From contig NZ_VJON01000001.1 of assembly GCF_007556685.1 (NCBI RefSeq), forward strand, positions 62,001 to 126,000: a stretch of 64,000 nucleotides of DNA. Reading direction: 5' to 3'. Below the pieces are notes generated by a model. It was not told the DNA's origin, did not search any database, and saw only the letters and a list, made by a program, of their open reading frames with translations. This document shows, in pieces, positions 1 through 8,963 of the stretch. The stretch's first letter is position 1; the number at the start of each line of letters is the position of its first letter. A program made the translations under genes and the position numbers. The stretch comes from Tepidimonas charontis (GTDB lineage: Bacteria; Pseudomonadota; Gammaproteobacteria; Burkholderiales; Burkholderiaceae_C).

Positions 1-65
1 ACACGCTGGCCGAGTTGCACACCCTGCAGCGCGACTTGCCCCTCGGTGCCGGGGCGGGTGCGTAA
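1..65 (+). CDS. mobA: Molybdenum cofactor guanylyltransferase MobA, C-terminal end (partial)
   Basis: Only the last 20 codons are in the window, in the frame beginning at base 3 and ending at a TAA at 63-65. The residues TLAELHTLQ resemble the end of MobA proteins, where an N-T-x-x-E/D-L stretch closes the enzyme. MobA attaches GMP to molybdopterin. The assignment leans on this short tail and on moeA following directly, as it commonly does in Burkholderiales. Confidence 0.5.
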   Translation, partial: TLAELHTLQRDLPLGAGAGA

Positions 66-117
66 CAGCGCCGCCAACGCTGCCCCAGCGCTTCGTGATA
101 TGCCAACCGTCATACCG

Positions 118-1467
118 ATGAAAACGCTCGACGCCATCGCCGCCGAACTCCAAGGCTACGATCCACAGGCCCTGCCTGCCGCCACCGTCGGGGCCTTTTT
201 ACACGCGCTGGTGGAGCCGCTCACCGAGGTCGAATCCCTGGCGCTGCCCCAGGCGCTGGACCGCGTGCTGGCGCAGGATGTCATCTCGCCCATCAGCGTG
301 CCGCCCCACGACAATGCGGCGATGGACGGCTACGCGGTCCACGGCGAGGCCCTGCGAACCGATGGCGACACCGTGCTGCGGGTGCTGGGTACCTGCTTGG
401 CTGGGCAAGCCCGCTGGCGCACGCCCGTGCCGCCGGATGCCTGCGTGCGCGTCATGACCGGCGCCGTGATGCCCGAGGGGCTGGATACCGTCGTGCCGGT
501 GGAATTCGTGCAACCCGTCCCCGGGCCTGCCACCGCGTCCGTCGCGGCGGGTGCAGCTCCTCAGACCACGGCAAACGGTGCCACCGAGTTCATCCGCATA
601 CCACCCGGCGTGGTCCGGCCCGGGGACCATCGGCGCTTGTGCGGAGAGGACCTGATGGCTGGCCAACCCGCTTTGTTGGCAGGGCAGCGCCTCGGACCCG
701 CTGCCCTGGGGCTGCTGGCCAGTTTGGGAATCGCCGAAATCCCCGTGGTGCGACGCCCACGGGTGGCCTATTTTTCCACCGGCGATGAAATCCTCTCGCT
801 TGGGCAGGCGCTGCGCCCCGGCGCCGTCTTCGACAGCAACCGCTACACCGTCACCGGCCTGCTGCGGCGGCTCGGCGCCGACGTCATCGACATGGGCGTG
901 GTGCCCGATGATCCAGCGGCGCTGGAGCAGGCATTTCGAGAAGCGGCCAGACTGGCCGACGCGGTGATCACCAGCGGCGGCGTCAGCATGGGCGAAGCCG
1001 ACCACACCAAGGCGATGATGCGCCGCTTGGGCGAGGTGGTGTTCTGGCGCATCGCGATGCGGCCCGGGCGGCCGATGGCCGTGGGGCGACTGCACGTACC
1101 TGGGCGCGACCGCCCCACGCTGTTGTTTGGACTGCCGGGCAACCCGGTGGCGGTGATGGTAACGTTCGTGGCCTTCGTGCGCCCCGCCCTGCTGCGCCTG
1201 ATGGGCGCGCGCCACACCGAGGCGCTGCTGATGCGCGCGCGCAGTGCCGAAGTGATGCGCAAAAAGCCGGGACGCACCGAGTACCAGCGCGGCATCGTCA
1301 GCCGTGATGCCGACGGCACTCCGTGGGTGCGCACCACCGGCAACCAAGGCTCGGGCGTGCTGCGCTCGATGGTCGAAGCCAACGCCCTGATCGTCCTCGG
1401 ACACACGCAGGGCTCGGTGGCCGTCGGGCAAGAGGTGGACGTGATGCTGTTCGACGGTGTGATCTGA
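118..1467 (+). CDS. moeA: Molybdopterin molybdenumtransferase MoeA
   Basis: MoeA inserts molybdate into adenylated molybdopterin in the last cytoplasmic steps of Moco synthesis. The 449-residue protein has the N-terminal family motif with DNAAMDGYAV (about residues 65-74), the MoCF-binding region with STGDE near 220 and TSGGVSMGE near 285, then GLPGNPVA near 337 and a C-terminal domain IV. Length fits the family. I chose the ATG at 118 because MKTLDAIAAEL is the usual beginning in related proteins. ATG 100 and a GTG at 46 overlapping mobA are in frame, and no candidate has a strong ribosome binding site. A short Ala/Thr-rich stretch around residues 138-160 looks like a local insertion. Context: just after mobA. 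Confidence 0.95.
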   Translation: MKTLDAIAAELQGYDPQALPAATVGAFLHALVEPLTEVESLALPQALDRVLAQDVISPISVPPHDNAAMDGYAVHGEALRTDGDTVLRVLGTCLAGQARWRTPVPPDACVRVMTGAVMPEGLDTVVPVEFVQPVPGPATASVAAGAAPQTTANGATEFIRIPPGVVRPGDHRRLCGEDLMAGQPALLAGQRLGPAALGLLASLGIAEIPVVRRPRVAYFSTGDEILSLGQALRPGAVFDSNRYTVTGLLRRLGADVIDMGVVPDDPAALEQAFREAARLADAVITSGGVSMGEADHTKAMMRRLGEVVFWRIAMRPGRPMAVGRLHVPGRDRPTLLFGLPGNPVAVMVTFVAFVRPALLRLMGARHTEALLMRARSAEVMRKKPGRTEYQRGIVSRDADGTPWVRTTGNQGSGVLRSMVEANALIVLGHTQGSVAVGQEVDVMLFDGVI

Positions 1468-1537
1468 CAAACACGCAGGCGCTGCCCGTTCGGCGCCACC
1501 CGGCTGGCGCGTCACCGACCCGCGCGGCAGTGCCACA

Positions 1538-2086
1538 TCAGGCCAGCAACATCAGCGCTACTTGCAGCGCGATCAGCCACAGCAGCACCGACAAATCGAC
1601 GCCACCCACGGTGGGAATCACGCGGCGCACCGGCGCGAGCAACGGCTCCAGCAGCCGCCCCAGTGTGCCGTGCAGCGGGGCGTACGGCTGCACCCAACTC
1701 AGCACCGCATACACCAGCAGCAAAACCATCAGCCCTTGCAAGGCGGTGCGCAACAGCCACTGTAGCGCCAGCAGCGGCACCGTCAACCAAAAATCCACGG
1801 TTTGCACCCCGGGCAACGCCCCGCCCCACGCCAGGTGCACCAAGCCCGCGTAGGCCAGTGACAACAGCAGCGCCGCCAGCCAACTCGCCCAGTCGGCATT
1901 GGCTTGCGCCCACGGACGCGGCAGCCAGCGCCGCAGGGGCTGCACCAACCAGTCGGTGATGGCGATGACGAACGGGCCTGGCTGGTTGCTCATGCGCATG
2001 CGCCGGGTGTTGAGCCACCCGCGCAGCAAGGCCGCACCCACCAGGATGAAAAACACCGTATCGAGCAAAAACAGCAACACACGCAT
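1538..2086 (-). CDS. YggT family membrane protein
   Basis: The 182-residue product is mostly hydrophobic, with an N-terminal membrane helix (residues about 1-20), a pair of YGGT repeats each containing two membrane helices, and the family-typical P-x-G-P-F and Q-P-Y-A-P patterns (SNQPGPFV and WVQPYAPLHG). YggT proteins are integral inner-membrane proteins linked to osmotic tolerance and, in other bacteria, to cell-division functions; no biochemical activity is established. The start at 2086 (MRVLLFLLD) matches related proteins; the frame stays open to 2131 but would overlap the 3' end of rnr. It lies 41 bases after rnr on the same strand and may be co-transcribed. Confidence 0.85.
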   Translation of the reverse strand: MRVLLFLLDTVFFILVGAALLRGWLNTRRMRMSNQPGPFVIAITDWLVQPLRRWLPRPWAQANADWASWLAALLLSLAYAGLVHLAWGGALPGVQTVDFWLTVPLLALQWLLRTALQGLMVLLLVYAVLSWVQPYAPLHGTLGRLLEPLLAPVRRVIPTVGGVDLSVLLWLIALQVALMLLA

Positions 2087-2127
2087 GGCCGACGGGAGCG
2101 GACGAAATTGGGCTGTGCCGGCAGCCG

Positions 2128-4494
2128 TCAACGCCGTGGCCGACCGCCGCGGCGCCCACGGGCGCTTGGACCGAGCACCGACGCCGATTGTGCCCCAGTT
2201 GGGGACGCGGCGCGCGGCTTGGCACCGCTGCGGGCCGTGGCAGGCACCGCGGCACGTCCCGGCGCCGCAGCGCGCGCTTTCTTGCCTCCTCGCTTGCCGC
2301 TGTCGCTGGCGCCGTCGCCAGCAGCGCGTGTGCTGCGCTCGGTGCGGCGGGCGCGCCGCACCGGCCCACGGCCGTCGTCGCCTTCGTCGAACTCGGCCGG
2401 CTCGCCGGCCACCACCGCCCGGCCCTCGGATACCGCCATCTGGGCGTCGCGCACCAGGCGAAAGTCGATCCGCCGCCCATCCAGGTCCACACGGCTGACC
2501 TGCACCGTCACTTTCGACCCCAACGTGAAGCGCGCCCCGGTGCGCTCGCCGCGCAGCTCCTGGCGGCGCTCGTCGTAGCGGAAATACTCGCCGCCGAGCT
2601 CGGTGATGTGCACCAGACCCTCGACGTACAGCGCATCGAGTGTCACGAACAGACCAAAGCTGGTGACGGCGGTGACGGTGCCGGTGAACTCCTCGCCCAG
2701 GCGCTCACGCATATATTTGCACTTTAGCCAGGCCTCGACGTCACGGCTGGCTTCATCGGCGCGGCGCTCGTTGGCGCTGCAATGCAGCCCGGCGGCCTCC
2801 CACCCCAACACCTCGTTGGTCGGGCGCCCGCGGGTGCGCTGCATGGCGTCGGACGCACCGCGCTCCTGCAGCCGTTTGGTCAATTTGGCCTGGGCTTCGC
2901 CTGGCGTCGGCAGCATGGGTAAATGGTAGCGCTCGTCTTTCAGCAGTGCCTTGATGACGCGGTGCACCAGCAAATCGGGGTAGCGCCGGATAGGACTGGT
3001 GAAATGGGTGTAGGCGTCGAAGGCCAGGCCAAAGTGGCCGACGTTGTGCGGCGAATACATGGCCTGTTGCATCGAGCGCAGCAACATCTGGTGGATCTGC
3101 GGCGCATCGGGCCGCTCGGCGGTAGCCTTCGCGATGGCCTGAAAGTCGCGCGGGCTGGGCATATCGGGCAGCGTGGCGGTCACGCCAACGGCTTTCAGAT
3201 ACTCGCGCAGCACCTCCAATTTGTCCGGCGCGGGGCGCTCGTGCACGCGGTACAGCGCCGGATGGTGGTGCGCGGCGATGAACTCGGCCGCGCACACATT
3301 GGCCGCCAGCATCGCCTCTTCGATCAAGCGGTGCGCCTCGGTACGGGTACGCGGCTCGATGCGCTCGATGCGCCCGGCCTCATCACAGACGATCTGGGTC
3401 TCGACGGTCTCCAAATCGACGGCGCCACGGGCTTCACGGGCCGCCAACAGGGCGCGATAGACGTCATGCAAGTGGAGCAGATGGGGCACCAGCGCCGCAT
3501 GCCGCTGGGCCAGCGGCCCGCGCGTATTCTGCAAAATGGCCGCCACCTCGGTATAGGTGAAGCGCTGATGGCTGTGCATCACCGCCGGATAAAACTGATA
3601 CGCCTGCACCTGCCCCTTGGCATCGATGAGCATGTCGCACACCATACACAAGCGGTCCACCCCCGGGTTGAGCGAGCACAGGCCATTGGAGAGCTTTTCC
3701 GGCAGCATCGGAATGACGCGGCGCGGAAAGTAGACGCTGGTGGCACGGTCGTAGGCATCGACGTCCAGCGGCGAGCCATTGCGCACATAGTGGCTGACGT
3801 CGGCGATGGCTACCAGCAACCGCCAACCCTTGCCGCGTCCCACGCGCGCCGGTTCGCAGTACACGGCATCGTCGAAGTCGCGCGCGTCCTCGCCGTCGAT
3901 GGTCACCAGCGGCACGTCGGTCAAATCGATACGCCCGCGCCGATCGACCGCACGCACTTTGTCGGGCAGCGCACGCGCCTCGGCCATCGCGGCCTCGGAG
4001 AACTGATGCGGCACGCCGTACTTGCGCACCGCGATCTCGATTTCCATGCCGGGGTCGTCGATGTCACCGAGCACCTCTTTGACACGCCCGACCGGCTGGC
4101 CATAGAGGGCCGGCGGCTCGGTCAACTCCACCACCACCACCTGACCCGATTGCGCAGCGCCGGTGGCACCCTTCGGGATGAGCACATCCTGGCCGTAGCG
4201 CTTGTCTTCTGGGGCCACCAGCCAGACGCCGTGCTCGAACAGCAGGCGACCGATGATGGGGGCGTCGCTGCGCTGCAGGATTTCGGTGACGCGCCCCTCG
4301 GGGCGCCCCCGCCGGTCGTGGCGCACGACGCGCACGCGCACCCGATCGCGGTGCAAGACCGCTCGCATCTCGTTGGGTGGCAGGTAGATATCGGGTTGGC
4401 CGTCGTCGCGAACCACGAAGCCATGGCCGTCGCGGTGGCCCATGACCACGCCTTCGATTTCGTTGGGAGAGGGAATGGATAAATCTTTCTTCAC
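2128..4494 (-). CDS. rnr: Ribonuclease R
   Basis: RNase R is a processive 3'-5' exoribonuclease that degrades structured RNA. The 788-residue protein shows N-terminal cold-shock-type RNA-binding domains, an RNB catalytic domain with the metal-binding DGEDARDFDDAV motif near residues 199-210, a second RNB hallmark SPIRRYPDL, then an S1 domain near 610-690 with GLFVTLDALYVEGLVH. The C-terminus is a roughly 80-residue Arg/Ala/Lys-rich tail without obvious fold, similar in spirit to the basic tail of the E. coli enzyme. The start is a GTG at 4494 (MKKDLS); no ATG lies between it and residue 18. It runs divergently from the tRNA-Leu genes. Confidence 0.96.
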   Translation of the reverse strand: MKKDLSIPSPNEIEGVVMGHRDGHGFVVRDDGQPDIYLPPNEMRAVLHRDRVRVRVVRHDRRGRPEGRVTEILQRSDAPIIGRLLFEHGVWLVAPEDKRYGQDVLIPKGATGAAQSGQVVVVELTEPPALYGQPVGRVKEVLGDIDDPGMEIEIAVRKYGVPHQFSEAAMAEARALPDKVRAVDRRGRIDLTDVPLVTIDGEDARDFDDAVYCEPARVGRGKGWRLLVAIADVSHYVRNGSPLDVDAYDRATSVYFPRRVIPMLPEKLSNGLCSLNPGVDRLCMVCDMLIDAKGQVQAYQFYPAVMHSHQRFTYTEVAAILQNTRGPLAQRHAALVPHLLHLHDVYRALLAAREARGAVDLETVETQIVCDEAGRIERIEPRTRTEAHRLIEEAMLAANVCAAEFIAAHHHPALYRVHERPAPDKLEVLREYLKAVGVTATLPDMPSPRDFQAIAKATAERPDAPQIHQMLLRSMQQAMYSPHNVGHFGLAFDAYTHFTSPIRRYPDLLVHRVIKALLKDERYHLPMLPTPGEAQAKLTKRLQERGASDAMQRTRGRPTNEVLGWEAAGLHCSANERRADEASRDVEAWLKCKYMRERLGEEFTGTVTAVTSFGLFVTLDALYVEGLVHITELGGEYFRYDERRQELRGERTGARFTLGSKVTVQVSRVDLDGRRIDFRLVRDAQMAVSEGRAVVAGEPAEFDEGDDGRGPVRRARRTERSTRAAGDGASDSGKRGGKKARAAAPGRAAVPATARSGAKPRAASPTGAQSASVLGPSARGRRGGRPRR

Positions 4495-4538
4495 GTAGAG
4501 ATGAGTCTGGAGCGGCCGGATGCCGCCATTTTCGACGA

Positions 4539-4544
4539 TATAAT
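4539..4544 (+). promoter_or_regulatory. Consensus -10 box of the first tRNA-Leu gene
   Basis: A perfect TATAAT stands 16 bases before the tRNA. I see no convincing -35 hexamer at 16-18 bases upstream. The second tRNA-Leu copy has the same -10 box at nearly the same distance, which supports the call. Confidence 0.6.
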
Positions 4545-4560
4545 GTGCGCTTCCTGAGAC

Positions 4561-4645
<85 letters not shown>

Positions 4646-4860
4646 GCGCTTGGCACTGCGTTTGACGCGACAGCGCATCATCACACTGCGATCGCGGCCG
4701 GCGTTTGAGACCACCGCACCGGCGCCGATTTCAGCGCCGCAAGCGCGATCATACCCGTTTCCCACCCCAATGCACGTTCGCCACACGGGTGGCTGTTGCG
4801 AGCGGTGCTCGCCGATCGCATCCGATCGGCACGGCAACCGAAACGCGCCCGGTTCGGCGC

Positions 4861-4866
4861 TATAAT
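4861..4866 (+). promoter_or_regulatory. Consensus -10 box of the second tRNA-Leu gene
   Basis: TATAAT lies 16 bases before the second tRNA-Leu, the same spacing as in copy 1. The 237 bases between the tRNA genes (4646-4882) hold no gene that I can support, so this copy probably has its own promoter. Confidence 0.6.
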
Positions 4867-4882
4867 GCGAGCATGTCGAGAC

Positions 4883-4967
<85 letters not shown>

Positions 4968-5011
4968 GTCTCTGACGTTTGGTCGGACATCGATCGCGGC
5001 CCCCGCCAAAC

Positions 5012-5028
5012 CCCCTGTTTCGCAGGGG
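5012..5028 (+). terminator. Possible hairpin after the tRNA-Leu genes
   Basis: CCCCTG and CAGGGG form a 6-bp stem around a 5-base loop, 45 bases after the second tRNA. There is no T-run behind it, so it could be a weak or factor-dependent terminator, or chance. Confidence 0.3.
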
Positions 5029-5154
5029 TGGCCGTGCGCAGGCGCCAAGCGGGCGCAAGCGCATCAAGTCAGCAGATGCTGCTTATTCCAAACCCTTTTT
5101 TTATTGGCCGGGCCTGCCACCCCCGAGCCACATACGGCCGCCGGCGGCACCCGC

Positions 5155-6573
5155 TCACACCGGCAGCGCGATCAGGTCGTGTCCATCCGCAGCGACGATA
5201 CGTGCCTTGATGAAGTCACCCGCGCGATAGGTTTTGCTCGCCTTTTCGGCCGGCAGCAGGCGCACCGTGCCGTCGATCTCGGGGGCGTCGGCGTAGGTGC
5301 GCCCCACCCCGCCCTTTTTGCCAAGGCTGTGCGCCTGGTCCACCAACACCTGCATGGTGGCGCCCACGCGGCGCTGCAGGCGCTGCACCGCCACCGCCTC
5401 GGCCACCGCCATGAAACGCGCACGCCGCTGCTCGCGCACCGCATCGGGCAGCGCGCCGGGCAGCGCATTGGCGGCAGCACCCGCCACGGGCGAATACGCA
5501 AAACAGCCAGCGCGGTCGATCTGGGCCTCGCGCACGAAGTCCAGCAGATGCGCGAATTCGGCCTCCGTCTCACCGGGAAAGCCGGCGATGAAAGTGCTGC
5601 GCACGACCAGCTCCGGGCAGATTTCGCGCCAGCGGCGGATGCGCTCCAGGTTGCGCTCGCCGCTGGCGGGACGCTTCATGCGCCGCAAGACGTCCGGATG
5701 GCTGTGCTGGAAGGGCACGTCGAGATACGGCAGCACCAACCCGTCGGCCATCAGCGGGACGATGTCATCCACGTGCGGGTAGGGGTAGACGTAGTGCAAG
5801 CGCACCCAGGCCCCGTGGGCGCGCGCCAAGGTGCCGAGCTCACGCACCAGATCGAGCAGACGGGTGCGGATCGGTCGCCCGCCCCAAAAGCCGGTGCGAT
5901 ACTGCACGTCCACGCCGTAGGCGCTGGTATCCTGGCTGATGACGAGCAGCTCCTTGACACCGCCCTCGAAAAGCCGCTGCGCCTCGGTCAGCACCTCGCC
6001 AATCGGCCGGCTGACGAGGTCGCCGCGCATCGACGGGATGATGCAGAACGTGCAGCGGTGGTTGCAGCCTTCGCTGATCTTCAAATACGCATAGTGGCGC
6101 GGCGTCAGCTTGACACCCACGCCCTCGATGGCGTTGCTCGGCGGCGGCACCAGGTCGACGAACGGATCGTGCGGCTTGGGCAAGTGCGCGTGTACGGCAT
6201 CGAGCACCTCGTCGGCGGCGTGCGGGCCAGTGACGGCCAAGACCGCTGGGTGCCTTTCCTTCACCCAGTTGCCGCCGTGCGCATCGGTACGGGCGCCCAA
6301 GCAGCCGGTGACGATGACCTTGCCGTTGGCGGCCAACGCCTCACCAATGGCATCCAGGCTTTCCTGGACCGCCTCATCGATGAACCCGCAGGTGTTGACG
6401 ATGACCAGGTCCGCCCCCTCGTAGCGGCGGGTGGTGCGGTACCCTTCGGCGCTCAGGCGCGTCAGGATCAGCTCAGCGTCGGTGAGTGCCTTCGGGCAAC
6501 CCAGGCTGACGAAGCCGATGGTGGGCAAGCGTGTCGCAGCCGGCGCAGTCGCGGCATCAACGGTGTCGGTCAT
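5155..6573 (-). CDS. rimO: Ribosomal protein S12 methylthiotransferase RimO
   Basis: RimO is a radical-SAM enzyme with two iron-sulfur clusters that adds a methylthio group to an aspartate of ribosomal protein S12. The 472-residue protein has the UPF0004 domain with its three cluster cysteines (in [15 protein letters not shown] near residue 28, in NTCGF near 61, and a third near 95), the radical-SAM CNHRCTFC motif near 166-173, and a C-terminal TRAM domain. The [11 protein letters not shown] signature separates RimO from the tRNA enzyme MiaB. Start ATG at 6573. It stands alone on the minus strand, converging on the tRNA-Leu genes. Confidence 0.95.
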   Translation of the reverse strand: MTDTVDAATAPAATRLPTIGFVSLGCPKALTDAELILTRLSAEGYRTTRRYEGADLVIVNTCGFIDEAVQESLDAIGEALAANGKVIVTGCLGARTDAHGGNWVKERHPAVLAVTGPHAADEVLDAVHAHLPKPHDPFVDLVPPPSNAIEGVGVKLTPRHYAYLKISEGCNHRCTFCIIPSMRGDLVSRPIGEVLTEAQRLFEGGVKELLVISQDTSAYGVDVQYRTGFWGGRPIRTRLLDLVRELGTLARAHGAWVRLHYVYPYPHVDDIVPLMADGLVLPYLDVPFQHSHPDVLRRMKRPASGERNLERIRRWREICPELVVRSTFIAGFPGETEAEFAHLLDFVREAQIDRAGCFAYSPVAGAAANALPGALPDAVREQRRARFMAVAEAVAVQRLQRRVGATMQVLVDQAHSLGKKGGVGRTYADAPEIDGTVRLLPAEKASKTYRAGDFIKARIVAADGHDLIALPV

Positions 6574-6652
6574 ACCCCGTATTGTCGCAGGGTTGCTGCC
6601 GCCCTGCCCCGCGTCCAGCCGCCGCCCGGCACCCGTCCGGTGCGAAACCCGC

Positions 6653-7198
6653 TCAACCCGGTGGACGCTTGACGCCGAAGGCCGCCAACATCTGCTCCTG
6701 CATCTGCGCCAGCGCCTTTTGCGACTGCGCGAAGAACTGCGGCATCATCAGCGTCGGCTGGCTGGCCAGCCATTGCTGCCACAGCTCGGGCGTGAACTCC
6801 TTGGCCTGCTCGGCCATTTTTTGCTGCAAGTCCATGAAGATTTGCAGATTGCGCTCCAGGTAGGTGCCCATGAAACCCTGCATGGCGTGACCGTAGAAAC
6901 GGATCAGGTTGGCCAGCATCTTTTCCGAGAACAAGGGCACACCGGCCGTCTCCTCCTCCAAAATGATTTGCAGCAAGATGGCGCGCGTCAAATCCTCGCC
7001 GCTTTTGGCATCACGCACGACGAAGGACTCGCCGCGCATGACCAGCTCCTTGACGTCGCTGAGGGTGATATAGGACGACGAGTCGGTGTCGTAGAGGCGG
7101 CGGTTGGGGTATTTTTTGATGACGCGAACCGAGCCTCCCCCGTTGTCGGTAGGGGTGCTGCCTTCGGGGGCGGCGGTAGGGGCCTGGGTGGACGGCAC
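6653..7198 (-). CDS. phaR: Polyhydroxyalkanoate synthesis repressor PhaR
   Basis: PhaR binds DNA and polyhydroxyalkanoate granules and represses phasin synthesis until polymer accumulates. The 181-residue protein has the PHB/PHA accumulation-regulator DNA-binding domain ([13 protein letters not shown], about residues 20-32, through the following TLSDVKELV), then the central PHB-accumulation domain ([27 protein letters not shown]) and a Gln/Met-rich helical C-terminus. I chose the GTG at 7198 because a clear AGGAGAG stands six bases upstream. The frame is open further but the upstream residues are not PhaR-like. No PHA synthase gene is in the window. Confidence 0.92.
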   Translation of the reverse strand: MPSTQAPTAAPEGSTPTDNGGGSVRVIKKYPNRRLYDTDSSSYITLSDVKELVMRGESFVVRDAKSGEDLTRAILLQIILEEETAGVPLFSEKMLANLIRFYGHAMQGFMGTYLERNLQIFMDLQQKMAEQAKEFTPELWQQWLASQPTLMMPQFFAQSQKALAQMQEQMLAAFGVKRPPG

Positions 7199-7277
7199 GA
7201 AACGCTCTCCTGCGAGGTAGGCTGTCTGATGGGGGGCCGGTGCCAGACACCCGCTGCACCGCGACACCCCACGGGGC

Positions 7278-7283
7278 ATTGTA
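7278..7283 (-). promoter_or_regulatory. Candidate -10 box of phaR
   Basis: TACAAT on the minus strand, 79 bases before the phaR GTG. It is the only hexamer near -10 consensus in this GC-rich gap; no matching -35 box is evident. Confidence 0.35.
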
Positions 7284-7492
7284 GAACGCGGCCACCGCGA
7301 TCGAGACCGGGGATTACCCGCGCCGCCGCTGGCACGACGGGCTTGGCGGCGGGCCAAACCGCAGCTGGATGGCGCACGACGGCGGGCAGGCACGGCGCAC
7401 CGGATCCGCCCGCCTTGGGGGATACACTCATTGCCCATGAAGCGGGGCAGCGCAGAACAGTGCAGAAATGTCTCCGCATGGCGCAGCGATCG

Positions 7493-7510
7493 CGCTATAC
7501 TCGTATAGCG
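7493..7510 (+). promoter_or_regulatory. Palindromic operator/promoter of the toxin-antitoxin operon
   Basis: CGCTATAC and GTATAGCG form a perfect 8-bp inverted repeat around TC. It contains a -10-like TATACT (7496-7501) and lies 23 bases before the antitoxin ATG. Ribbon-helix-helix antitoxins usually repress their own promoter at such palindromes, so this is most likely the autoregulatory operator. The binding is inferred. Confidence 0.65.
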
Positions 7511-7533
7511 TTTTCAGTCATTGGAATCGGAAC

Positions 7534-7758
7534 ATGCTCGCCATTCGACTGCCCGCCGAAGTGGAAAGGCGCCTTGAAGCGCTGGCGCGGGCCACCGGGC
7601 GCACCAAGACGTTCTATGCCCGTGAAGCCATCCTCGAGCACTTGGACGACCTCGAAGATTTGTACCTCGCAGAACAGCGCTTGATCGACGCTCGCGCGGG
7701 CCGCAGCCGCACCTACACGCTAGACGAAGTGGAGCGCGATCTTGGCTTGGCGGATTGA
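7534..7758 (+). CDS. RelB-like ribbon-helix-helix antitoxin
   Basis: A 74-residue protein starting MLAIRLPAEVERRLEALA: a ribbon-helix-helix N-terminus (beta strand of residues 2-6, two helices to about residue 45), followed by an acidic region rich in Leu, Asp and Glu (LDDLEDLYLAEQRL) that would wrap the toxin. It matches the RelB/DUF6290-type antitoxins that accompany short RelE toxins. The ATG at 7534 gives the canonical start; a GGAA motif precedes it. It overlaps the toxin gene by 17 bases, and the palindrome at 7493-7510 is its likely own operator. Confidence 0.85.
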   Translation: MLAIRLPAEVERRLEALARATGRTKTFYAREAILEHLDDLEDLYLAEQRLIDARAGRSRTYTLDEVERDLGLAD

Positions 7759-8017
7759 GTTCGACGAGAAAGCCAAGAAGGACTTGGCCGCGCTGGACAG
7801 GACCGTTGCCAAGCGCATCACCGCCTTTCTGCGCGAACGGGTCGCGGGACTCGACGACCCGCGCAGCATTTGTGATACGCTCAACGGATCCACGCTGGGG
7901 GCCTTCTGGAAGAACCGCGTTGGCGACTATCGCATCATTGCCAGCATCGAGGACGGCGCGTTGCGCATCCTCGTTGTGCGCGTCGGCAACCGCAAGGGGG
8001 TGTACCGGACAGGATGA
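7742..8017 (+). CDS. RelE/ParE-family toxin
   Basis: A 91-residue protein that begins with TTG (MAWRIEFDEKAKKDLAALD) inside the end of the antitoxin gene. It has the RelE fold pattern: an N-terminal strand, two helices with Lys/Arg-rich faces (residues 9-35), then LGAFWKNRVGDYRIIASIEDG and a C-terminal VVRVGNRKGVY. RelE toxins cleave mRNA in the ribosomal A site; the basic residues near Lys/Arg 60, Arg 66 and Arg 84 are in the places expected for such activity. A ParE-like gyrase target cannot be excluded from sequence alone. The TTG start and overlap imply translation coupled to the antitoxin. Confidence 0.85.
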   Translation: MAWRIEFDEKAKKDLAALDRTVAKRITAFLRERVAGLDDPRSICDTLNGSTLGAFWKNRVGDYRIIASIEDGALRILVVRVGNRKGVYRTG

Positions 8018-8155
8018 CGACCATCCATACGATGCCCGCTGCGGACTCCTTGGGCGCACAGACCGAGGTGTCCGATGAGCCGGAAAACGTGTGCTCGGAT
8101 GGCTTCAGAGCTTGCCGCCTCCAGCCGGTCACGGCGGGGATTTTTGACTGGCCAA

Positions 8156-8941
8156 TTAGCCTGAACTACCGGCCGCGGCCAGACGCTGGCGCACCGCTTC
8201 GTACAGACACACCGCACTGGCCACCGATACGTTGAGGCTTTCGACCGCGCCGCGCATCGGGATGGCCACCAACTCGTCGCAGTGGCGGCGCACTAAGGGA
8301 CGCAACCCTCGGCCCTCGGCACCGAGCACGAACGCCACTGGGCCACGCCAGTCCGCCTCGTACACGGTGCGCGGCGCGTCGTCGCTGGCGCCCACGACCC
8401 AGACACCGCGCGCTTTGAGGGCGTCGAGCGTGCGTGCCAGATTGGTCACCATCAGATACGGCACACTGTCGGCCGCGCCGCTGGCCACTTTGGCCACGGT
8501 GGCGTTGAGCCCACACGCCTGGTCTTTGGGCGCGATGACCGCGTGCGCCCCAGCCCCGTCGGCCACGCGCAAGCACGCGCCCAGGTTGTGGGGGTCGGTG
8601 ACGCCATCGAGCACCAGCAGCAACGGCGGGTCGGCGCGGCGCTCGGCCTCGCTGCGCGCCTCGAGCTGGTCGAGGACGTCGTCGAGCGTGCGCGCCAGCT
8701 GCAGCGGTCGCACCCGCGCCACCACCCCTTGGTGGTGAACCCCGCCGGCCAGACGCGCCAAGCGCGCCCCATTGGCTTCGATGATGCGCACCCCCGCTTC
8801 CTGCGCACGCTGCAGAAATTGCCGCATACGCGCGTCGCGCCGAGCAGGATCGGCATAGAGCTCGACGATCGAGCCGGGGTCGAGTTTGAGCCGCACGCCA
8901 ATGGCGTGAAAACCGAACAAAACACTGGTGTCGCTGGCCAT
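8156..8941 (-). CDS. rlmB: 23S rRNA (guanosine-2'-O-)-methyltransferase RlmB
   Basis: RlmB methylates the ribose of G2251 in 23S rRNA. The 261-residue protein has the N-terminal SpoU substrate-binding domain (about 1-80, starting [12 protein letters not shown]) and the SPOUT catalytic domain with [14 protein letters not shown] near 115-128, LGAEGRGL near 205, and the knot motif [15 protein letters not shown] near 234-248 that binds S-adenosylmethionine. Length and start are typical. It sits 22 bases after ybbA on the same strand. The 138 bases on its 3' side toward the toxin gene contain nothing I can assign. Confidence 0.96.
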   Translation of the reverse strand: MASDTSVLFGFHAIGVRLKLDPGSIVELYADPARRDARMRQFLQRAQEAGVRIIEANGARLARLAGGVHHQGVVARVRPLQLARTLDDVLDQLEARSEAERRADPPLLLVLDGVTDPHNLGACLRVADGAGAHAVIAPKDQACGLNATVAKVASGAADSVPYLMVTNLARTLDALKARGVWVVGASDDAPRTVYEADWRGPVAFVLGAEGRGLRPLVRRHCDELVAIPMRGAVESLNVSVASAVCLYEAVRQRLAAAGSSG

Positions 8942-8963
8942 GGGGCGGGATTATCGCCGCTGC

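Larger units (their letters stand above)
7199..7533. other. Intergenic region between phaR and the toxin-antitoxin pair
   Basis: This 335-base stretch holds the phaR ribosome binding site and a candidate phaR -10 box at its left end, and the palindromic promoter-operator of the toxin-antitoxin pair at its right end. In between it is very GC-rich, and I found no coding frame or RNA gene I could support. A short ATG-led frame at 7438 on the plus strand stops after 23 codons. Confidence 0.7.

Noticed and set aside
8018-8155. Possible remnant of a mobile element between the toxin gene and rlmB
   Set aside because: The translated frames show nothing I can match, there are no terminal repeats, and the toxin-antitoxin pair itself is intact. 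Left unassigned.
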